Below, piece after piece: positions 1 through 5,207 of a stretch of 10,235 nt of DNA. Source of the stretch: Gammaproteobacteria bacterium (GTDB taxonomy: Bacteria; Pseudomonadota; Gammaproteobacteria; JAABTG01); contig JASJBY010000081.1 in assembly GCA_030066245.1 (NCBI GenBank), positions 1 through 10,235 of the forward strand. The letters run 5' to 3'. Numbering within the stretch: the first letter of the stretch is position 1; each line of letters begins with the position of its first letter. The notes under the pieces are model-generated. The model made no database searches. It was not told where the DNA came from and saw nothing but the letters and a program-made list of their open reading frames with translations. The translations under genes were made by a program, and so were the position numbers.

Positions 1-1
1 C

Positions 2-292
2 GACCGCTTCGTGCTGTATGTGGACGTACCCGGCATTGATCCGAAAGACATCGAGATCACCGTGGACAAGGGCGTCCTCACCATCCGCGGCGAGCGTGTT
101 GCGGAAACGGAGGAAGACGGCGAGCAGTACGCTCGACTTGAACGGGCCCGCGGCGTTTTCTACCGGCGGTTCGCACTACCGAGCAGTGCCGATGCAGAAA
201 AAGTGGAGGCCCACGGCAAACATGGCGTCCTCGAGGTCGTAATACCGAAGAGAGACGAGCACCAGCCGCGTCGAATCCCCATCGCTGCCTGA
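2..292 (+). CDS. Hsp20/alpha-crystallin small heat-shock protein (3' part)
   Basis: ATP-independent cytosolic holdase that binds unfolding proteins. The frame is open from the first bases of the window, so the N-terminus lies upstream. What is visible is most of an alpha-crystallin domain: the DVPG(I)xPxDIxI strand, the GVLTIRGER strand, an LERxxGxFxRRFxLP segment, and the HGVLEVVIPK strand. The last residues contain an I-P-I motif, the short I-X-I tail that docks into the neighbouring domain during oligomer assembly. The stop at 290-292 is followed ten bases later by a hairpin, so this is the end of its transcript. Family assignment is secure; the exact paralogue is not. Confidence 0.95.
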   Translation, partial: DRFVLYVDVPGIDPKDIEITVDKGVLTIRGERVAETEEDGEQYARLERARGVFYRRFALPSSADAEKVEAHGKHGVLEVVIPKRDEHQPRRIPIAA

Positions 293-302
293 CCTGGTGC
301 GT

Positions 303-329
303 AAAAAAAGCGGGGCCTAGCCCCGCTTT
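303..329 (-). terminator. Strong intrinsic terminator, mainly for the minus strand
   Basis: A perfect 10-base-pair GC-rich stem (307-316 with 320-329, loop CTA). Read on the minus strand it is followed by seven T residues (A-run at 303-309). Read on the plus strand only three Ts follow within the stem, so it would also stop hsp20 transcription but less classically. The orientation of the T-tract implies a minus-strand transcript arriving from above position 330, although no ordinary gene is seen there. Confidence 0.85.
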
Positions 330-352
330 GAGCAGCAAGAGGTCAGAGCGGA

Positions 353-442
353 TTATTCGAGCCCACCGCCCCCGACGGCAGAGGCGTAGACCGTTTCCAT
401 CCGCGTCGCGCCTGGCGGCTCCTGATGGCCTTTTTCTGGCAT
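353..442 (-). CDS. Possible 29-residue small protein
   Basis: ATG at 440-442 and TAA at 353-355 on the minus strand, ending 24 bases before the terminator stem. The peptide starts MPEKGHQEPPGA and ends with a glycine run (VGGGGLE). The frame stays open upstream to the TAG at 563-565 with no ATG or GTG. The upstream bases (TTGGCGAA) are a weak ribosome-binding site at best. No family is recognised. It is listed because it lies inside the predicted short transcript; it may be chance. Confidence 0.2.
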   Translation of the reverse strand: MPEKGHQEPPGATRMETVYASAVGGGGLE

Positions 443-567
443 TTCGCCAACCAACGCGGTAACGGCACCGCGCCGACCCCTGGTTCCCCACTGCAAACCG
501 ATGCGTCCCGACTCGACTCCCCGGTACTCCGGGCGCTGTCCAGTCGACCGCCCCTGACCAGCCTAGG

Positions 568-583
568 GGCAACACCCGTGCCA
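568..583 (-). promoter_or_regulatory. Sigma-54 (RpoN) promoter
   Basis: Read on the minus strand the bases are TGGCACGGGTGTTGCC, preceded by C. Against the RpoN consensus YTGGCACGrNNNTTGCW, every defined position matches except the last weak W. The invariant GG (582/581) and GC (570/569) are correctly spaced for the -24/-12 elements. Start of transcription would be near 557. An IHF-like site and an inverted repeat lie upstream at the distances usual for this promoter class, which strengthens the call. Confidence 0.65.
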
Positions 584-601
584 GCGACTTGGCGGATTTG
601 T

Positions 602-614
602 AATCAGAGGGTTA
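602..614. promoter_or_regulatory. IHF-like binding site
   Basis: The plus strand reads AATCAG-AGGG-TTA, which satisfies the IHF consensus WATCAR-N4-TTR at every position. It is 45 to 57 bases upstream of the predicted start of the sigma-54 transcript, between the promoter and the inverted repeat. That is where IHF bends DNA at sigma-54 promoters. The motif is degenerate, so its value comes from the position. Confidence 0.4.
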
Positions 615-633
615 TGAAAGAAAGCGAGAGCCG

Positions 634-675
634 GCCTGTCGGAGCTTGAACAATACTGTCGAGCCGCCGACAGGC
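634..675. repeat. Inverted repeat with extra half-site; candidate enhancer for the sigma-54 promoter
   Basis: GCCTGTCGG at 634-642 is repeated inverted as CCGACAGGC at 667-675 (nine perfect pairs, 24-base centre). The half-site CTGTCG recurs directly at 656-661, exactly 20 bases after the first copy (636-641), close to two helical turns. The array is roughly 77 to 118 bases upstream of the predicted start, the normal place for a bacterial enhancer-binding protein. Alternatively it forms an RNA hairpin, but the long loop and absence of a good T-tract make it a poor terminator. Confidence 0.45.
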
Positions 676-830
676 GTCGTTTTCAGGCGTTACGACACAA
701 GCGCTCCGTGCGTATGCCGGGCCGAGACTACGCCCGGCGGCGAACCAGCCGCCCCGCAGATGCGCCGGCGCGGTTGTCAGGCCGATGTCGACCCCCGTGC
801 AGGCGGCTGTTTTCGCAGGACCTTGGGAGG
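676..830. other. Non-coding stretch downstream of the lipoprotein gene
   Basis: With the preceding segment this makes a 538-base gap between hsp20 and the lipoprotein gene. This part contains a seven-pair hairpin (716-722 with 732-738) with no T-tract, which could slow transcription leaving the lipoprotein gene on the minus strand. Open frames here look like GC-rich background. I see nothing else. Confidence 0.4.
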
Positions 831-1115
831 CTATTGTTTTGGAGACACCGCGGGCGCCGCGGCTTCACAGTCGCCGTAGCAGGCCTGGATCTTGCGAATG
901 CACGCGCTGATGCAATTGCTGCGCTGCCTGGCCGGACCGCCGGTCGGACCGCGAATCATCTTGCAGGTGTTCTCGCACTTGGAATACTCCGACTCACACT
1001 GTTCGGCACAGGCCTTTCCCTGTTTGGTCTTGAACGCCGCTGTCTCCGGAACTGGCGGTGCATTGGAGCACGCGGCCACGAGCACTGCCACGGCCGCGAT
1101 TGTGGACAATCTCAT
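831..1115 (-). CDS. Small lipoprotein with two CX3C-X6-CX3C blocks
   Basis: A 94-residue exported protein. Residues 1-16 form a lipoprotein signal with lipobox VAAC, so Cys16 would be the lipidated residue. A Pro/Ala linker follows. Then come two matching cysteine blocks, each CX3C-X6-CX3C: Cys36, 40, 47, 51 and Cys68, 72, 79, 83, separated by 16 residues containing GPTGGP, a likely turn. The charged, helix-prone spacers suggest a disulfide-stapled helical hairpin, or a metal-binding one, held at a membrane in the periplasm; this is inference. A purine-rich site (AGGGAG) lies eight bases before the ATG. It is 91 bases downstream of the Cache-AlbA_2 gene on the same strand and could be co-transcribed. 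No family is recognised. Confidence 0.85.
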   Translation of the reverse strand: MRLSTIAAVAVLVAACSNAPPVPETAAFKTKQGKACAEQCESEYSKCENTCKMIRGPTGGPARQRSNCISACIRKIQACYGDCEAAAPAVSPKQ

Positions 1116-1206
1116 CCTGAGCTCTCCCTGAAAACTTAAAGCCCGGAGCGCGTCGTTGCAGCCACGCCCCGAGGTGATGCAAGAATGTGTTGCAGTAAAC
1201 CACTGC

Positions 1207-2808
1207 TCAGCCGGCGGTCTGGCGCGTCTGCAGATACTTCAGAACCTTGCTGACTGGCAGCTTGGCGTTGCGCGGTCCGGTTCTTACGTAGAACTCCTCT
1301 TTCTCCCTGTTCTTGAGGAAGGCGGGCTCGCCGGCGGGCTCGCACTCCACGAGCAATACCTTCTCGCTCCCCACCGTAACGATCCTGGGCGAGAGGTACC
1401 GTGCGAACTCCTGGCCGATGTGCTGACCTACCAGGTTGTTGAAGTGCAGCAGGCACTTGTCATCGCTGGCAAAGTCATCATGGCCGAGACCGACTATGGC
1501 ACCGTCGTCGGCCACGCCGATCAGCAACACGCCGCCCTCGGCATTGAGAAAGGCAGCAATGCCTTTCAGCCAGGCCAGCTCAATCTCCTTTCCCGGGCGG
1601 TCGGCCTTGAGGTTGAATCGCATGGTGGACTTGAACTCCAGATGCGCGCTCTCTCCCTGAGCGATCAGGGCCCTGACCTCTTCCTCGTTTGCACCGCGCG
1701 GTGCCTGCCGCCGTTCCAGTGTTTTCAAGTGGCCGCCGTAATAGCGGGCGATGAGCGTGGCCAGCAATCCGCCGATGAGGAGACTCGCACCTGCCACCCC
1801 CCAAAGCCAGTACTGGCGGCTCTGGATCTCTGCCTGAAAATCCGCCGCCGGCACCACCACACCAACCCAAAACGCCTCGTCCCGGGCCGATACCGGCTGA
1901 AACCCGGTCCAGTAAGTCCGGGCGCCGATCTTGATTGGCGCCACCTGAGTTCGCTGCTCCGGACTGTCCCGCCAGACTTCGAGCGCCTGTGGGATAGCCG
2001 CTTCCATGGTGGAAACCTGAGCTCGGGGTGCAGTCCCGGGTGACTCGATCGGCTGTCCCTGGGAATCAAACAAAAACGCCTTGCCGTGCTCGCTGACGGC
2101 AATGGAAGCGGTGTGCTCGATAACTTGTCGCAACAGCACATCGAGCGCCACGACGAAGGTCTTGCCCGGCTCTCCCGCTGCACGCCAGGCCGCTGCCGCC
2201 GTCACGCCGGGCTGCTTCGCCGTGACGAAGGTGTAGGGCGCTGTCCAGTGAACGGTTTCATCCTGGCCTGGCGCAGTGGCGCTCTCGAACCAGGGGCGGG
2301 TACGCGGATCGTAGTCGAGCTGTTCCGACCATTGCCTCGCCGGGCCGGAGGGATCGTCCCACTGCTGTCTCTCGACAATTCCAGGGCGCTGCTCGGCGTC
2401 AACGGTGCGGATTCTCCACTTTTCTTCATGGCGATATACGAAGACTTCCCGCCCAGTATCATCGGCAAGGATGACGCCGGAAAGCCTTGAGAATTCTTCC
2501 AGCACGGGAATGAACCGACCCGCCAGCTCCCGTTCGTCAAACTTCTGCAGATCGGCGGACATACCCCAACGCCGCAGCAGCCTGAGACTGGAATCGACGG
2601 GCGCCAGGTAGTCCCGCACGGCAGCGCCGGCTCGTTCGGTGGTCTGCGAAATGAGCGCGGAGAAGACCTCGTGACGGACGCGCGTTGCCTTAGCCAGGGC
2701 GGTCGCAACGATCACCCCGGTTACCAGCAGAAGAAGAAGAATCAGGCTGATATGCAGCTTGCGCTGCAACTCGCCCGCACGCCGCCCTTTTCCAGAGTTG
2801 AAGCGCAT
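1207..2808 (-). CDS. Membrane sensor: Cache domain, transmembrane helix, Schlafen-type AlbA_2 domain
   Basis: 533 residues. Order: basic N-terminus; membrane helix about 19-40; periplasmic region about 45-325 with a double-Cache signature (YDPRTRPWF at 166-174, followed by ETVHWTAPY); second membrane helix about 333-355; then a cytoplasmic AlbA_2 (Schlafen) domain about 378-515. The AlbA_2 hallmarks are GESxxxEFK (Glu386 and Glu391), AFLNAEGGVLLIGVADDG (419-436), and the FYVRTG segment near 507-511. AlbA_2 domains occur in DNA- and RNA-acting proteins. Glu386 and Glu391 have the five-residue spacing of the two nuclease glutamates in mammalian Schlafens. Cache domains usually bind small ligands and feed chemotaxis, kinase or cyclase outputs, so an AlbA_2 output is unusual. 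The ligand is unknown. The ATG has only a weak site (CTGGGG), and a poor TTGATT-type promoter may lie in the 77-base gap after the second bacterioferritin gene. Confidence 0.88.
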   Translation of the reverse strand: MRFNSGKGRRAGELQRKLHISLILLLLLVTGVIVATALAKATRVRHEVFSALISQTTERAGAAVRDYLAPVDSSLRLLRRWGMSADLQKFDERELAGRFIPVLEEFSRLSGVILADDTGREVFVYRHEEKWRIRTVDAEQRPGIVERQQWDDPSGPARQWSEQLDYDPRTRPWFESATAPGQDETVHWTAPYTFVTAKQPGVTAAAAWRAAGEPGKTFVVALDVLLRQVIEHTASIAVSEHGKAFLFDSQGQPIESPGTAPRAQVSTMEAAIPQALEVWRDSPEQRTQVAPIKIGARTYWTGFQPVSARDEAFWVGVVVPAADFQAEIQSRQYWLWGVAGASLLIGGLLATLIARYYGGHLKTLERRQAPRGANEEEVRALIAQGESAHLEFKSTMRFNLKADRPGKEIELAWLKGIAAFLNAEGGVLLIGVADDGAIVGLGHDDFASDDKCLLHFNNLVGQHIGQEFARYLSPRIVTVGSEKVLLVECEPAGEPAFLKNREKEEFYVRTGPRNAKLPVSKVLKYLQTRQTAG

Positions 2809-2885
2809 CCCCAGACCGCAAGCAGAAACCTGACTTCTTGTATCATCCCGGCCCGGCGCGAATCAACTCTACTGCCTGCCGACAC

Positions 2886-3353
2886 CTACATCTGAGACTG
2901 CAGGTAGTTCTGCAAGCCCATTTTGTCGATCAGCCCCAGCTGCTGCTCCAGCCAGTAGGCATGGTCCTCCTCCGTGTCGGCGAGCATTTTCTCGAGGATC
3001 TCGCGCGACTGGTAATCCTTCTCGGACTCGCAGATGGCAATCGCCGCCTTGAGTGCGCCCACCACTTCATACTCGACTTTCAGGTCGTTCTTGAGCATGG
3101 ATGGGACATCCTTGCCGATATGCAAGCCATCCTGCTCGGACAGGTCCGGCGTGCCCTCGAGAAACAGGATACGCTGGATCAGAGCAGCCGCATGCCCCGT
3201 CTCGTCCTCCATTTCGTGGTTGATGCGCTCGTAGAGCTTCGTCAGGCCCCAGTCCTCGTACATGCGTGCGTGAGTGAAATATTGATCCCGCGCTGCCAGC
3301 TCACCCCGCAGCAGCTTCTGAAGCTGGTCGATAACTTTCTTCTTGCCTTTCAT
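2886..3353 (-). CDS. bfr: Bacterioferritin, ferroxidase-type subunit lacking the heme methionine
   Basis: 155 residues, the usual length for a bacterioferritin, a 24-mer iron-storage shell that oxidises Fe(II) at a di-iron site. The di-iron ligands are present: Glu18, Tyr25 nearby, Glu51, His54, Glu94, and an EEDH motif at 128-131 (shifted one residue relative to E. coli). Position 52, where bacterioferritins carry the methionine that ligates heme between two subunits, is threonine (Glu51-Thr52). This subunit therefore looks able to oxidise iron but not to hold heme with its own methionine. It is preceded by AGGAGG eight bases before the ATG and lies 38 bases after the other bfr gene, surely one operon. 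Alpha/beta bacterioferritin pairs of this kind are known, for example in Neisseria. Confidence 0.95.
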   Translation of the reverse strand: MKGKKKVIDQLQKLLRGELAARDQYFTHARMYEDWGLTKLYERINHEMEDETGHAAALIQRILFLEGTPDLSEQDGLHIGKDVPSMLKNDLKVEYEVVGALKAAIAICESEKDYQSREILEKMLADTEEDHAYWLEQQLGLIDKMGLQNYLQSQM

Positions 3354-3391
3354 GATGCGGTCCTCCTAACAGACCCAAGCCCGTTGCGCGT

Positions 3392-3856
3392 TCACATCTG
3401 AGACTGCAGGTAGTTCTCCAGGCCCGTATTCTCGATGAGCCAGAGCTGGCTCTCCAGCCAGTCGACGTGCTCTTCGGCCTCCTCCAGCAGGCCCTCGAGC
3501 AGCTCGCGGCTCACGTAGTCCTTCATCTCCTCGCTTGCGGACACAGCCGCCAGCAACCCACTCCGCGCATCGGATTCCAGCTGCAGATCGCTCTTGAGTA
3601 TCTCGGGCACGTTCTCGCCGATGTGGAGCTTACCCAGGTTCTGGAGATTCGGCAGCCCCTCGAGAAACAAAATCCGCTCGACGAGACTGTCGGCCTGTTT
3701 CATGGCCGTGATGGATTGCTTGTAGGCCCTGTCGTTCAGCGCTCCCAGGCCCCAGTTCTTCAGCATCCTGGCATGGAGAAAGAACTGGTTAATCGCGGTG
3801 AGCTGTACTTTCAGGGCGCCGTTCAGGAGCCGGACGGCTCCGGCCTCGCCTTTCAT
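3392..3856 (-). CDS. bfr: Bacterioferritin, heme-binding subunit with a degenerate ferroxidase site
   Basis: 154 residues, clearly the same fold as its neighbour and first in the operon. Met52, the axial heme ligand, is present. The di-iron site is largely lost: Gln18 for Glu, Phe25 for Tyr, Ala51 for Glu, Gln54 for His and Ala127 for Glu; Glu94 and His130 remain. It probably makes mixed 24-mers with the ferroxidase-type subunit, supplying heme through which electrons reach the mineral core when a Bfd-type ferredoxin docks. It has a good ribosome-binding site (GAGGAG at 3863-3868). A bfd gene lies divergently just upstream. Family is certain; mixed assembly is inferred from the complementary residues. 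Confidence 0.95.
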   Translation of the reverse strand: MKGEAGAVRLLNGALKVQLTAINQFFLHARMLKNWGLGALNDRAYKQSITAMKQADSLVERILFLEGLPNLQNLGKLHIGENVPEILKSDLQLESDARSGLLAAVSASEEMKDYVSRELLEGLLEEAEEHVDWLESQLWLIENTGLENYLQSQM

Positions 3857-4011
3857 CGGATACTCCTCTCATTGCTGGTTCTAGTGGTAAACCAAGCCCA
3901 TGCGCAGAGCAACGCATCCCTCCGGGCCACTTGACAGGTGATCTGGCATTTCAGGATGTAAGAGAGAGTTAGAGTATGACCCGGCGTTGGTACCGGCCGG
4001 TCAATCAGGAG

Positions 4012-4040
4012 TGGACAAGGGAGTCGGCCGGATTTATACT
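4012..4040 (+). promoter_or_regulatory. Sigma-70-type promoter of bfd
   Basis: TGGACA at 4012-4017 and TATACT at 4035-4040, separated by exactly 17 bases, each one or two bases from consensus. Transcription would start near 4046, inside the Fur-like site that follows immediately, leaving a leader of about 88 bases before the bfd ATG. Confidence 0.65.
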
Positions 4041-4060
4041 GCAACTCATTCTCATTTGCA
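4040..4060 (+). promoter_or_regulatory. Fur box over the bfd start site
   Basis: The minus strand of this 21-base element contains AATGAGAATGAG, the direct hexamer pattern of Fur sites, flanked by perfect TGCAA/TTGCA arms. It starts at the last base of the -10 element and covers the predicted start of transcription, so bound Fe-Fur would block bfd when iron is plentiful. That agrees with the known iron-starvation induction of Bfd in other proteobacteria. Confidence 0.7.
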
Positions 4061-4133
4061 TTGCGCATTACGCTGGCCGCTTACTCCTTGCAATAGGCCA
4101 GCATACGTCGGGCGCCGGAAAGAGGTCAACCGC

Positions 4134-4322
4134 ATGTATGTTTGCATCTGCAACGCCGTCACTGATCGGGATATACGGGAAGCCGTCCAGCAGGGCGCAC
4201 TCAGCCTTAAAGCGCTGCGGGAGCAGCTTCAGGTGGCCACCTGCTGCGGACGTTGCGCCGGCTGCGCCCGCCGCTGTCTGCACCAGGCTTTAGCCGACCC
4301 GCAACAGCAGGCACTTGCTTAA
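4134..4322 (+). CDS. bfd: Bacterioferritin-associated ferredoxin
   Basis: 62-residue [2Fe-2S] protein that delivers electrons to bacterioferritin heme so that stored Fe(III) leaves as Fe(II). The Bfd pattern is clear: MYVCICNAVTDxxIRxAV at the N-terminus with Cys4 and Cys6, and CGRC with Cys38 and Cys41. Three further cysteines (37, 44 and 48) are not needed for the standard cluster. AGAGG at 4121-4125 lies eight bases before the chosen ATG. It is divergent from the two bfr genes, and a promoter overlapped by a Fur box lies directly upstream, which suits iron release during iron starvation. Confidence 0.95.
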   Translation: MYVCICNAVTDRDIREAVQQGALSLKALREQLQVATCCGRCAGCARRCLHQALADPQQQALA

Positions 4323-4345
4323 GGCAACGGTCGAGCGAATCGGAA

Positions 4346-4564
4346 ATGCCATCCTCCAAAAGTAGTCATCCGACAGGTTGGCGTGGACGCGTGCTGGACA
4401 CCGTCGCCCGCATCATGAGCCGCAAGGAGAACCTCCGCGAGCGCCGTTGGCGTCTGATTGCCGAACTCGCGCAGCAACCCCGGGGCTCGGTTTCAGGTGC
4501 CGGGCGCAGCTCCAACGCGGTGACGCGAGCGCGAGACGCCGCGTCAAGCGATGGCGCCAGGTAA
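4346..4564 (+). CDS. Possible small basic protein after bfd
   Basis: A 72-residue ORF starting 23 bases after the bfd stop. The middle (GWRGRVLDTVARIMSR through RRWRLIAELAQQ) is amphipathic and helix-prone with GC-rich third positions typical of real genes here. The N- and C-terminal parts look like low-complexity background. The ribosome-binding site (TCGGAA) is weak. It could be translated with bfd, or be a chance ORF in GC-rich DNA. No family is recognised. Confidence 0.35.
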   Translation: MPSSKSSHPTGWRGRVLDTVARIMSRKENLRERRWRLIAELAQQPRGSVSGAGRSSNAVTRARDAASSDGAR

Positions 4565-4743
4565 AATGAAGCGCCTGCCGTCACCGCCCTGCCCACCAGA
4601 CCATTCCCCCAGGGAAGAGCGTCGCGCTCGGTTCAAGAGCGACACCGAGTCGGTCACTTTCCCGCTGCATGAAAGTAGCCTGGGAGCGAGTGCGCCGCGT
4701 CGGGCTCCAGGCAACGTCAGCTGTTATTTTTGTTCGGGGCGGG
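4565..4743. other. Intergenic region between the bfd unit and the hemP promoter
   Basis: No convincing gene. The frame open here (4551-4766) is proline- and serine-rich background without a usable ribosome-binding site. I see no intrinsic terminator for the bfd transcript in it. Confidence 0.4.
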
Positions 4744-4772
4744 TTGTCAGCCTTGCTAATGGGTAATAGTAT
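4744..4772 (+). promoter_or_regulatory. Sigma-70-type promoter upstream of hemP
   Basis: TTGTCA at 4744-4749 and TAGTAT at 4767-4772 with a 17-base spacer; five of six bases match consensus in the -35 and about four in the -10. The local AT-rich patch stands out in the GC-rich surroundings. The spacer (TAATGGGTAATA) vaguely resembles Fur hexamers, but I would not call a Fur box. Start of transcription would be near 4779, giving a leader of about 140 bases before hemP. Confidence 0.5.
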
Positions 4773-4791
4773 AACGTAGCGTTTTGCCGCC

Positions 4792-4858
4792 GGTCCTTGC
4801 TGGAACAGGATCGGCCGTGGCTGCCCTAGCCCTGGGACGGCCGAGGCCAGGCAAGACC
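4792..4858 (+). ncRNA. Structured leader RNA upstream of hemP
   Basis: A nested stem: GGTC (4792-4795) with GACC (4855-4858), TTGC (4797-4800) with GCAA (4851-4854), and TGG (4801-4803) with CCA (4847-4849), with a one-base bulge on each side. An asymmetric internal loop follows, then eight perfect pairs TCGGCCGT (4811-4818) with ACGGCCGA (4837-4844), enclosing a small GGCT/AGCC stem. It lies wholly inside the predicted hemP leader and has no T-tract, so it is not an ordinary terminator. I do not recognise a known riboswitch. Confidence 0.4.
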
Positions 4859-4920
4859 CCCTGGAACGTTTAAGCAGACTCTAGTCCTCAAGCTTGCGTG
4901 GGAGCGACGTCGTAACCGAC

Positions 4921-5106
4921 ATGACAAGGCATCCAGAGAAAGCCACTATGCCGAGGTCAGCGAGCCGTGCGCTCGACGACTTGGCACCGCGGCGTATTCG
5001 AAGCTCAGACCTGTTCGGCGGCGCCACCCGGGTATTGATTGAGCACGAGGGCTCGGCTTATCAACTCCAGATCACCAGCCAGGGCAAACTGCTGCTTACC
5101 AAGTAA
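4921..5106 (+). CDS. hemP: HemP-type hemin uptake protein
   Basis: 61-residue protein. The C-terminal half carries the HemP pattern: RRIRSSDLFGG, then VLIEHEGSAYQLQITSQGKLLLTK split over 48-61 and the residues before. HemP/HmuP proteins are small, predicted nucleic-acid- or regulator-like factors needed for heme-transport expression in several proteobacteria, and are usually iron-regulated. Start choice is uncertain: ATG at 4921 gives the usual length, while ATG at 4948 has an AGAGAA run nearby and gives 52 residues with the whole conserved core. The porin gene follows after 101 bases with no terminator between, so they are probably co-transcribed. Confidence 0.88.
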   Translation: MTRHPEKATMPRSASRALDDLAPRRIRSSDLFGGATRVLIEHEGSAYQLQITSQGKLLLTK

Positions 5107-5207
5107 TCGCCTTGCAGCGCTTTCAGCCCGGCTGCCACATCTTCAGCCGTGGGAAACGAGAATGCTGCCTCGCATGACAGCCATTGCAACAATCGGGGGG
5201 ATCAACC

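Larger units (their letters stand above)
303..557 (-). ncRNA. Putative sigma-54-dependent small transcript
   Basis: Inferred from its two ends. A near-consensus sigma-54 promoter at 568-583 would start RNA near position 557, and an intrinsic terminator with a T7 tract at 303-329 would end it, giving about 250 nt. Between them I see no recognisable protein. The only minus-strand ATG ORF close to the terminator is 29 codons with no convincing ribosome-binding site. The longer stop-to-stop frame (353-562) contains no well-placed start. It could be a regulatory RNA (sigma-54-driven sRNAs such as GlmY, Qrr and CrcZ are known elsewhere) or the messenger for a small protein. Sequence identity to any known sRNA was not recognised. 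Confidence 0.4.

Noticed and set aside
78..575. 165-codon minus-strand ORF across hsp20 and the sigma-54 region
   Set aside because: It runs antisense through hsp20, through the terminator and into the sigma-54 promoter itself (its GTG start is inside the promoter). Composition is Arg/Gly-rich background.
716..738. Hairpin as terminator of the lipoprotein gene
   Set aside because: Seven pairs but no T-tract on the minus strand; not enough to call a terminator.
1322..1340. Short tandem repeat of GGCGGGCTCGCC-type sequence
   Set aside because: It encodes a harmless EPAGEPA stretch within the AlbA_2 domain; two copies only.
1156..2043. 295-codon open frame on the plus strand
   Set aside because: Antisense to the AlbA_2 and membrane part of the Cache sensor; no recognisable domain in the antisense product.
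2838..3401. 187-codon plus-strand ORF over the second bacterioferritin gene
   Set aside because: Shadow of a bfr gene whose iron ligands are all identifiable on the minus strand.
4750..4772. Possible Fur box in the hemP promoter
   Set aside because: Only loose similarity to the hexamer pattern (TAATGGGTAATA); far weaker than the site at bfd.
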